From assembly GCA_947594835.1 (NCBI GenBank), contig CANQEH010000003.1:86987-150986 (forward strand): a stretch of 64,000 nucleotides of DNA, given 5' to 3'. Made by a program: the position numbers and the translations under genes. Every line of letters starts with the position of its first letter. Position 1 is the first letter of the stretch. Origin of the DNA: an uncultured Acetatifactor sp. Its GTDB lineage: Bacteria > Bacillota > Clostridia > Lachnospirales > Lachnospiraceae. Below the pieces are notes generated by a model, which made no database searches, was not told the origin of the DNA, and saw nothing but the letters and a program-made list of their open reading frames with translations. Positions 42,147-48,628 of this stretch are shown in pieces.

Positions 42147-42303
42147 TTTAATCTCCATTCCGGAGCGTTCTCGCGACGGGGCGGCGCGAATCTCAAATTC
42201 GCGTCTGCCATCAGGGGAATTTGTGACGCTCCGGCACAAATTCCCGGGGGAAAAATCAGCACATCAGTGTGATTTTTCCCCCTAATCTCCATTTCTGAGC
42301 GTC
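42147..42303 (-). promoter_or_regulatory. Tandem-hairpin leader in front of leuB
   Basis: On the minus strand three hairpins follow one another before the leuB ribosome binding site: a 13-base perfect stem (42246-42282), an 11-base perfect stem with a nine-base loop (42215-42245), and a six-base stem (42186-42202). The loop of the second (42226-42234) is perfectly complementary over nine bases to 42160-42168, only a few bases before the leuB Shine-Dalgarno GGAG. No T run follows the stems, so they are not plain terminators. A related stretch AATCTCCATT(C/T)C(G/T)GAGCG occurs twice, at 42150-42167 and about 42284-42301. A regulatory RNA is possible; an intergenic repeat element is the alternative. 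Confidence 0.5.
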
Positions 42304-42445
42304 TGAGCGAATCATCAGCACATAATACAGCACAGGCGCCCCGGTGCCGTATTACAACCCAGCATCGGAAACGCCGCAGACAATACCAGATACAGTTGAA
42401 CCAAAACCCGCCGGAACCCATTTCCCGGCAGGGCAGGCGGGGCCG

Positions 42446-42769
42446 TCAGCTGCCCTCGCCGGATTTCTCCACCTTGCTGATCGCCGCTTTTTCCATAGGG
42501 ATGCGGCAGTTTTTGTTGTTGCCGAACTCCACGATGACCGTGTCGTCCACGATGTCAATGACCGTGCCGTAAAAGCCAGAAGTGGTCAGCACGCTGTCCC
42601 CTGCCTCCAGATTTGCCAGCATGGCCGCAATCCGCTTCTTTTCTTTGTTCTGGGGCCGGATCATGATAAACCAGAATACCACATAGATCACCACGATCAT
42701 GATGATCGGGTAAAACAAGGAATACGCGCTTGCCGCTTCCGCCCCTTCTGCTGTCAATAAAATACCCAT
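42446..42769 (-). CDS. yajC: Preprotein translocase subunit YajC
   Basis: A 107-residue protein with one membrane segment (SLFYPIIMIVVIYVVFWFIMI, residues 17-37), the conserved RPQNKEKKRIAAMLANLEAGDSVLTTSGFYGTVIDI, and a short basic/acidic tail. It associates with SecDF and the YidC insertase. It follows tgt, the standard neighbour in Clostridia and many other bacteria. Confidence 0.93.
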   Translation of the reverse strand: MGILLTAEGAEAASAYSLFYPIIMIVVIYVVFWFIMIRPQNKEKKRIAAMLANLEAGDSVLTTSGFYGTVIDIVDDTVIVEFGNNKNCRIPMEKAAISKVEKSGEGS

Positions 42770-42871
42770 TGTTTCCTTTCCTCCTGTCTTTTCCGTTTCA
42801 GATAGTCTTTCCTTGTATCATACACAAAAAATGTCTTTCAGGCAAGTTTTTTTGTCTTTTTGGCTCCCGGC

Positions 42872-44011
42872 CTATTCCTGAACGTCCTGCCCGGCCATAT
42901 CTTCCAGTTTTTTTTTCTTGTACGCCGCAAAGCGCCCCTGTTCCAGCGCCTCCCGGATCTCCTCCATCATGGTGTTGTAGAAATACAGGTTGTGGAGCAC
43001 GCAGAGCCGCAGGCCCAGCATTTCCTTGGCCTTCAGAAGATGCCGGATATATGCCCTGGAATACCGCCTGCAGGCAGGACAGCCACAGCCCTCCTCGATG
43101 GGCCTGTCGTCCAGCTCATATCTGGCGTTAAAGAGGTTTAATTTTCCCCGGTTGGTGTAGAGATGGCCATGTCGGCCGTTCCGCGTGGGATAGACGCAGT
43201 CGAAAAAGTCAATGCCCCGCTCCACGCCCTCCAGGATATTGGCCGGGGTGCCCACCCCCATCAGATACGTTGGCTTGTCCTTTGGCAGCCAGGGAACCAC
43301 TTCCTCCAGAATGTGGTACATCTCCTCGTGGGTCTCTCCCACCGCCAGCCCGCCCACCGCATAGCCGTCCAGGTCAAGGTCTGCAATGCGCTTGGCGTGC
43401 TCGATCCGGATATCCGCGTACACCGCCCCCTGGTTGATGCCAAAGAGAAGCTGGCGGGGGTTGATGGTATCCTCTAAGCCGTTTAACCGATCCAGTTCCA
43501 GCAGACACCGCTTCAGCCACCTGGTTGTCCGCTCTACGGAGGCCTGGACATACCCTCTGTCCGCCTTGCTGGGCGCGCATTCATCAAAGGCCATGGCGAT
43601 GGTAGAGGCCAGGTTGGACTGGATCCTCATACTCTCCTCCGGCCCCATGAAGATCTTGTGCCCGTCGATGTGGGAGCGGAAGGTAACGCCCTCCTCCTTG
43701 ATCTTGCGAAGCCCCGCCAGGGAAAACACCTGGAATCCGCCGGAATCCGTGAGAATCGGCTTATCCCAGGACATGAACCGATGGAGCCCGCCCAGCTTTT
43801 TGATGACCTCATCCCCGGGCCGGACATGGAGATGATACGTGTTGGACAGCTCCACCTGCGTCTTAATCTCTTCCAGATCGGAGGTGGACACCGCCCCCTT
43901 GATGGCTGCCACCGTCCCCACATTCATAAATACAGGCGTCTGGATCACGCCGTGTACGGTGTGGAACTCGGCCCGCTTGGCCCGCCCCTCCGTGTTTAAA
44001 ATACGATACAT
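42872..44011 (-). CDS. tgt: tRNA-guanine transglycosylase
   Basis: A 379-residue enzyme that exchanges guanine-34 for the queuosine precursor preQ1 in tRNAs for Asp, Asn, His and Tyr. Catalytic and base-binding motifs DSGGFQVFSLAGLRKIKEEGV, FDECAPS, GLAVGE and FFDCVYPTRNGRHGHL are present, and the zinc site CGCPACRRYSRAYIRHL with a downstream histidine. Four bases after the VanY-type gene, then yajC. Confidence 0.95.
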   Translation of the reverse strand: MYRILNTEGRAKRAEFHTVHGVIQTPVFMNVGTVAAIKGAVSTSDLEEIKTQVELSNTYHLHVRPGDEVIKKLGGLHRFMSWDKPILTDSGGFQVFSLAGLRKIKEEGVTFRSHIDGHKIFMGPEESMRIQSNLASTIAMAFDECAPSKADRGYVQASVERTTRWLKRCLLELDRLNGLEDTINPRQLLFGINQGAVYADIRIEHAKRIADLDLDGYAVGGLAVGETHEEMYHILEEVVPWLPKDKPTYLMGVGTPANILEGVERGIDFFDCVYPTRNGRHGHLYTNRGKLNLFNARYELDDRPIEEGCGCPACRRYSRAYIRHLLKAKEMLGLRLCVLHNLYFYNTMMEEIREALEQGRFAAYKKKKLEDMAGQDVQE

Positions 44012-44015
44012 CCGC

Positions 44016-45044
44016 TTACAGTTCCTCCCAAAATTCTTCCAGGGTGATGCCCAGCTCCCAGATCACGGCAGCCGCTTCCCTGCCCACATACCGGAAATGC
44101 CAGGGCTCATACTGAATACAGGTTATGTACTCTTTCCCCTTTGGATAGCGGAGAATGAATCCGTACTGATAACTGTTTTCCGCCAGCCAGACGCCGGCAT
44201 CCGTCTCCTCGAACTCCTCCACCAGATTTTGGAAAGAGGGAGTCACGATATCCAGGGCAAGCCCCACCTGGTGCTCGCTGGCGCCGGGGACAGTGACCGC
44301 CTGGCCGGAGAGCTGGAAGGCTTCTATGTAGGACATTCCCCTGCCCATATAGGCAGTGATCTTGTTGTTGAAAAGAACCTCCTGCCGGTCCGTGTCCCGG
44401 TAGGGGGAACAGATGACCAGCGTGACGCCGTCTTCCTTTGCAGCCTGTTTCATCGCCAGCCAGTCCTCGATGATGCGCTCGTCGCAGTACATGGTTCCCT
44501 TTACGGTATTCACCGCCCCCAGCGTAAACTCATAGTCCTCCGGGATGGAGTGCTGCTTGTTTACCAGAAGGAGCCTCCAGTCGTCCCTGGAAAATTCCTG
44601 GCTGATGTCGATACCGCCCGTCTCCGGAATGTCGTCCTCCGCCTCGCTATCCGGCGCCGCCTCCGCCGTCTCTATGGGAAACTCCCCTTCATAGCCGGAC
44701 TCGTCATAGCCGGGCTCGTCCAACAGCTCCATATCCTCCAGGTTGATCTGGGCCTCCGTGGCGAGCTCTATGGCCTGCGCCTCGTCCGAGATCACGCTCA
44801 GCCCGTTGTCTCCCCTGGCGCCCGACACAAAGAGGGGAAACGAAAAGCTGCTGTAAAACACAAAGAGAAGAAGGGTCATGGGCAGTATGGCCAGCCGTTT
44901 GCCGTTGGCCGCCATATATTTCGCAGCATGAAAAAAAAACATTCCCACCGCCATTACGGGAAGGACTGCCATACGGCACACTCTGTTCTTTTTCCCTGCT
45001 TTCAGGAGCTTCTTCCGGAAGCGCTCCTCCAACGTTGCTTTCAT
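44016..45044 (-). CDS. D-alanyl-D-alanine carboxypeptidase, VanY/M15B type
   Basis: About 342 residues. A membrane anchor at about residues 50-75 (LAILPMTLLLFVFYSSFSFPLFV), a variable acidic region, then the zinc peptidase domain: CSPYRDTDRQEVLFNNKI, SEHQVGLALDI with the first zinc His and Asp, and EPWHFRYVG with the catalytic Glu and last zinc His. It trims the terminal D-Ala of peptidoglycan stems outside the membrane. The start is uncertain: I prefer the ATG at 45044, although its ribosome binding site is weak, since the frame upstream runs through the promoter region of the divergent aroC. Confidence 0.85.
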   Translation of the reverse strand: MKATLEERFRKKLLKAGKKNRVCRMAVLPVMAVGMFFFHAAKYMAANGKRLAILPMTLLLFVFYSSFSFPLFVSGARGDNGLSVISDEAQAIELATEAQINLEDMELLDEPGYDESGYEGEFPIETAEAAPDSEAEDDIPETGGIDISQEFSRDDWRLLLVNKQHSIPEDYEFTLGAVNTVKGTMYCDERIIEDWLAMKQAAKEDGVTLVICSPYRDTDRQEVLFNNKITAYMGRGMSYIEAFQLSGQAVTVPGASEHQVGLALDIVTPSFQNLVEEFEETDAGVWLAENSYQYGFILRYPKGKEYITCIQYEPWHFRYVGREAAAVIWELGITLEEFWEEL

Positions 45045-45159
45045 CTGTGCGAAACCAGCCTCTGCCTTCCTGTACCCTTTAGAACCCTCGGAAAATATCA
45101 GGATACTACTAACAACATAACATACTTTGCCGAAAAGTGCACCCTCTTTTTCAAAAAAA

Positions 45160-45188
45160 TTGCCTTTTTTCAAAGAATTCGGTATAAT
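45160..45188 (+). promoter_or_regulatory. Promoter of aroC
   Basis: TTGCCT (45160-45165) and a consensus TATAAT (45183-45188) with a 17-base spacer, 57 bases before the aroC start codon. Confidence 0.75.
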
Positions 45189-45244
45189 AAAACAGATTTG
45201 GAACACGTCTCAAAAATCGTTTGGATATTGTTGGAGGAAATGCG

Positions 45245-46348
45245 ATGGCTGGATCATCTTTCGGAACCATATTCAGAATCACTACCTGGGGGGAATCCCA
45301 CGGGAAAGCGCTGGGCGTCGTCATCGACGGCTGCCCTGCCGGACTGCCTTTGGAGGAGTCTGACATCCAGCGCTACTTAGACCGCCGCAAACCCGGCGCA
45401 AGCTCTGTCTCCACCCCCAGAAAGGAGGAGGATCTGGTGGAAATCCTTTCCGGGGTATTCGAGGGCCGTACCACCGGCACCCCCATCTCCCTGATGATTC
45501 GGAACACCTCCCAGATCTCCCGGGATTACAGCGAAATCGCAGACTGCTTCCGGCCCGGCCACGCGGATTACACCTTCGACCAGAAATACGGCTTTCGGGA
45601 CTACCGGGGCGGCGGGCGCTCCTCCGGCCGGGAGACTGCCGGCCGTGTCGCCGCCGGAGCCGTGGCCTGCAAGGCATTGTCACAGCTGGGGGTAGACGTC
45701 TGCGCCTACACCCGCTCCATCGGCCCTGTGGAAGCCGACTTAACCCGTTTTGACAGGGAAGCCATCCTCTCCACTCCCACCGCCATGCCGGACAGGGAGG
45801 CCGACCGGGCGGCGGTCGCCTATCTGGAGGCGGCAAAACGGGAAACGGATTCCGTGGGCGGCTGTATGGAATGCAGGGTGGAAGGACTGCCCGCCGGAAT
45901 CGGCGAGCCTGTGTTTGAAAAATTAGACGCCAACCTGGCAAAAGCCGTCATGTCCATCGGCGCCGTAAAGGCCGTAGAGATCGGGGACGGCTGCCAGGTT
46001 TCCAGAAGGAAAGGCAGTGAAAACAACGACGGCTTCCAGATGCAGGATGGCCGCCTGTATAAAACCAGCAACCACGCCGGCGGAATCTTAGGTGGAATCA
46101 GCGATGGAGACACCCTTCTCATCCGGGCCCATGTGAAGCCGACCCCGTCCATCTATCTGCCCCAGGACACGGTAAACCGGGCGGGAGAAAACACCGTTTT
46201 GCGCATCAAAGGGCGGCACGACCCCGTCATCGTGCCCAGGGCCGTGGTGGTCATGGAGTGCATGACGGCGCTGACCCTGTTGGACGCCATGATGGTGAAC
46301 CTGTCCGCCCGGATGGACTCCCTTGTGGATTTTTACACCAGAGCTTAA
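45245..46348 (+). CDS. aroC: Chorismate synthase
   Basis: A 367-residue FMN-dependent enzyme for the last common step of aromatic amino acid synthesis. Conserved blocks GESHGKALGVVIDGCPAG, RRKPGASSVSTPRKEEDLVEILSGVFEGRTTGTPI, DYRGGGRSSGRETAGRVAAGAVA, SRRKGSENNDGFQ and GGILGGISDGDTLLIRAHVKPTPSI are all complete. I chose the ATG at 45245, with GGAGGAA before it, rather than a TTG eight codons upstream. It is a single-gene transcript, convergent with the lactonase gene. Confidence 0.96.
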   Translation: MAGSSFGTIFRITTWGESHGKALGVVIDGCPAGLPLEESDIQRYLDRRKPGASSVSTPRKEEDLVEILSGVFEGRTTGTPISLMIRNTSQISRDYSEIADCFRPGHADYTFDQKYGFRDYRGGGRSSGRETAGRVAAGAVACKALSQLGVDVCAYTRSIGPVEADLTRFDREAILSTPTAMPDREADRAAVAYLEAAKRETDSVGGCMECRVEGLPAGIGEPVFEKLDANLAKAVMSIGAVKAVEIGDGCQVSRRKGSENNDGFQMQDGRLYKTSNHAGGILGGISDGDTLLIRAHVKPTPSIYLPQDTVNRAGENTVLRIKGRHDPVIVPRAVVVMECMTALTLLDAMMVNLSARMDSLVDFYTRA

Positions 46349-46354
46349 GAAATG

Positions 46355-47419
46355 TCAGGAAATCCTGTGAAAGGCAATGCAGTTTGGCACGTCCACTTTG
46401 ATGGGTGCGCCGTTCATCACCATGGTGCCCTGCTCCAAGTCCACGTGGAAGAACGTCATGTCGTTGGACTCATGGTTTAAGGACACCAGAAATTTGTTGT
46501 TGGGAAACAGGCTGGCGTCTTTGGGGTAATCCCCGCTCACCGGCAGGCAGAACATCTTGGTAAGAAGGCCGCTCTCCTGATCCACACGGTAGAGTACGGC
46601 GGAATTGTCCCCTGCGTTTGTGCTGAGCAGATAGTGATAATCCTGGGAAAACGTGAGGGCGCTGGCCGCATTGGCGCTTCCCTTGACCATTTTTACCGTG
46701 GGGATGGTCTGCAGCTTTTCAAAGCAGGGCTGGCCGTTTTTCTCCTCGTAGGAATACACGTCGATATAGCATTTCCACTCATGGACGATATAGATAAACC
46801 TTCCGTCCTTCGATATCTTGATATGGCGGGGCGCCGACTCTATCTCGCTGCGGATCACATCCGCCAGGCTCACCTTGCCGTTTACCTTATCAAAGCGGTA
46901 CACATTCACATGATCCATCCCCTGGTCTGCCACCAGCAGGTATTTATTGTCATGGGTCATCCGGGCGCAGTTGATATGGGGGCGGAAATTTCGCTCCGCC
47001 ACGCTGCCCAGGCCCTTGTGGAAAATCTCGTCGGTGATTTCGCCCACGCTGCCGTCCCCGTTTATGCGCAACACCGTCAGCTTGCCGTCGTGATAGCCCG
47101 CCACAAACAGATACTGATCGGTGTAGTCCGTGGACAGATAGCAGCCTCTCATGCCGTTGATGGAGGCAAGATTGAGCATCTTCAGGCTCCCGGTCTCCGT
47201 GATCTCATAGGCTTCCACGCCAAAGTCCGTGATGGAGTACAAATGCTTCCCGTCGTGGGAGATGGTCACATAGGAGGAGTTGGTGATCTCCACCTTATCC
47301 TTTTCCACAAAACGCCCTTTCTCCATATCCACGTCATATATCTTGATGCCGTGCCTGTCCCCCTGGGTATAGGTGGACACATACGCCACATACTTTTCCT
47401 TTGCCTTCTCCGCTGCCAT
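46355..47419 (-). CDS. Lactonase family beta-propeller protein (6-phosphogluconolactonase-like)
   Basis: A 354-residue cytoplasmic protein of the lactonase (YkgB/Pgl-type) seven-bladed propeller family. Repeated blade motifs are visible, such as YVTISHDGKHLYSITDFGVEAYEI, HINCARMTHDNKYLLVADQGMDHVNVYRFD, PRHIKISKDGRFIYIVHEWKCYIDVYSYE and SLFPNNKFLVSLNHESNDMTFFHVD. AGGAGG is ahead of the ATG. The family includes 6-phosphogluconolactonase of the pentose phosphate pathway, but the substrate of this branch is not settled. Stands alone, convergent with aroC. Confidence 0.8.
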   Translation of the reverse strand: MAAEKAKEKYVAYVSTYTQGDRHGIKIYDVDMEKGRFVEKDKVEITNSSYVTISHDGKHLYSITDFGVEAYEITETGSLKMLNLASINGMRGCYLSTDYTDQYLFVAGYHDGKLTVLRINGDGSVGEITDEIFHKGLGSVAERNFRPHINCARMTHDNKYLLVADQGMDHVNVYRFDKVNGKVSLADVIRSEIESAPRHIKISKDGRFIYIVHEWKCYIDVYSYEEKNGQPCFEKLQTIPTVKMVKGSANAASALTFSQDYHYLLSTNAGDNSAVLYRVDQESGLLTKMFCLPVSGDYPKDASLFPNNKFLVSLNHESNDMTFFHVDLEQGTMVMNGAPIKVDVPNCIAFHRIS

Positions 47420-47506
47420 ACCAGTGCCTCCTTATGCTTCTGCTTATCATAAATATAGCACAAATATGCGGTTTGTAAAATACTTTTTTCACCCGGTGGA
47501 CGCCCC

Positions 47507-47553
47507 AAAAAAGCGGGCGGTCAACCTCCCTGGGGACCGCCCGCCCTTTTTTG
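47507..47553. terminator. Rho-independent terminator of the Cys/Gly-rich protein gene
   Basis: AAAAAAGCGGGCGGTC and GACCGCCCGCCCTTTTTT form a near-perfect hairpin around a 12-base loop with T runs on both sides. It lies 15 bases beyond the stop of the small minus-strand gene. Confidence 0.88.
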
Positions 47554-47567
47554 TTTTGTCTGCCCTT

Positions 47568-47996
47568 TCAGCCGTTACAGCCGCAGTTGTTGTCCCTGTG
47601 GGAAATCTCAGGGTAATCCTGCCAGCGGGGAGGGTTCATGCCGGAAGCTTCCCGCGACCCCCTGGCGTTCTCCTCCTGGCCGCAGCCGCAGCCACAGCCG
47701 CCGTTGTCGGAGGCCGCCGCGCCGTTGTCATAGCCATTGTCATAGCCGTTGTTGTAGCCGTTGCTATAACCGTTGCTGTAGCCGTTGTCATACCCATTGC
47801 TGTAGCTGCCGTTGTTTCCGCAGCTGTTGCTGCCGTTTCCGCAGCTGTTTCCGCAGCCGCTGTTGTTTCCACAGCCGTTGTCTGTGCAGCTGCCGCCCGA
47901 ACGGCCCGTTCCTCCTGCGCAGGAGCCGCCGTCTCCACCGCAGCCGCCAAAGCCGCCGCAGCAGCTAAGGAGCAGTAACAGGAAAATACAGTTCAT
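47568..47996 (-). CDS. Cys/Gly/Asn-rich low-complexity protein with NGYx repeats
   Basis: A 142-residue protein. A short hydrophobic start (MNCIFLLLLLSCC) leads into a Gly/Cys/Asn/Ser-rich stretch (residues 13-65), then six to seven copies of the tetrapeptide N-G-Y-D/S/N (about residues 68-92), and a GCGCGCG block; the last 30 residues are ordinary and charged (PRWQDYPEISHRD). Composition recalls the high-cysteine chorion-like or spore-coat-like proteins annotated in Clostridia. The ribosome binding site is weak (GGCGGTG), but there is a strong dedicated terminator and no overlapping alternative gene. A role in a crosslinked surface or spore layer is a guess. Confidence 0.65.
   Translation of the reverse strand: MNCIFLLLLLSCCGGFGGCGGDGGSCAGGTGRSGGSCTDNGCGNNSGCGNSCGNGSNSCGNNGSYSNGYDNGYSNGYSNGYNNGYDNGYDNGAAASDNGGCGCGCGQEENARGSREASGMNPPRWQDYPEISHRDNNCGCNG
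47728..47805 (-). repeat. 12-base coding repeat (N-G-Y-x tetrapeptide)
   Basis: Six to seven imperfect tandem copies of a 12-base unit within the Cys/Gly-rich gene, each encoding Asn-Gly-Tyr plus Asp, Ser or Asn. Third-position differences between copies show that the array is not freshly expanded. Confidence 0.75.
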
Positions 47997-48028
47997 ACTG
48001 TTGCACCGCCATACTGTTTTACAGTATC

Positions 48029-48628
48029 TTATGCCCTTTTCCTGCCCCCTGTGCCAGTACGCTTTTTTGTTTTCCCCTGCACCAGCTCCCGGCGGATGCG
48101 CATCAGGGTCTTTTTCTCCCCTTCCCTGGCCAGCAGTTTTAACATCCGCTCCAGTTTCCGCTTGGTCTCGGGGTGCATGGGCATCCGCATCTCACCCCGC
48201 TTGTAATAGAGGTACGGCGAGGCGTCGGTATAGTTTTTCCCCTGGTAGACCTTGCAGGCGGCGATGCGGTCTAAAATCATCTCCGCGATATAGCGGTCAG
48301 GCATCGGCACCGGGGCCACCGTGCCCGGCGGCCCCTGCAGGGTGTAATCGTTCCAGTATTCATAGTGATGTTTGTTCCGTCCCTTGTGGTGCATCCAGGC
48401 CGTGGAATACCCGCAGGTCTCCCGCTCGGTGTCATTGGGGCTTCTGGTGCCCTGATAGTACTTTACCCCAGTCCAAAATTCCGAAGGACTGTACTTGGAC
48501 AGGTCGTGAAGAAGCCCCTGCCTGTACAGACCTACCTGAAAGCAGCCCCTGCCCACCAGATATTTGTGATAGGTGATCGTCTTAAAATGCTTCCATATCC
48601 TTCCCATCGGCCATCCCGCGTCCTGCAT
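48029..48628 (-). CDS. DUF5662 family protein
   Basis: A 199-residue protein of the uncharacterised DUF5662 family. The conserved core is HKYLVGRGCFQVGLYRQGLLHDLSKYSPSEF followed by HHKGRNKHHYEYW and a basic C-terminal tail. The regularly spaced histidines and the HD pair (LLHDLSKYSPSEF; HHKGRNKHH) look like a metal site of the HD-domain type, which is inference. The start is taken at the ATG at 48628 (MQDAGW), which AAAGGGG precedes by five bases. It overlaps the end of the GlgX-like gene by about 47 bases. Confidence 0.8.
   Translation of the reverse strand: MQDAGWPMGRIWKHFKTITYHKYLVGRGCFQVGLYRQGLLHDLSKYSPSEFWTGVKYYQGTRSPNDTERETCGYSTAWMHHKGRNKHHYEYWNDYTLQGPPGTVAPVPMPDRYIAEMILDRIAACKVYQGKNYTDASPYLYYKRGEMRMPMHPETKRKLERMLKLLAREGEKKTLMRIRRELVQGKTKKRTGTGGRKRA

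Noticed and set aside
42147..42445. A T-box or leucine attenuator in front of leuB
   Set aside because: No T-box sequence, no run of leucine codons in a short leader frame and no terminator with a T run were found. Only unusual hairpins are present.
47728..47805. The 12-base tandem array as a CRISPR or other DNA-level repeat
   Set aside because: The unit is a multiple of three, lies inside an open frame and keeps the N-G-Y-x amino acid pattern while third positions vary, so it is a protein repeat.
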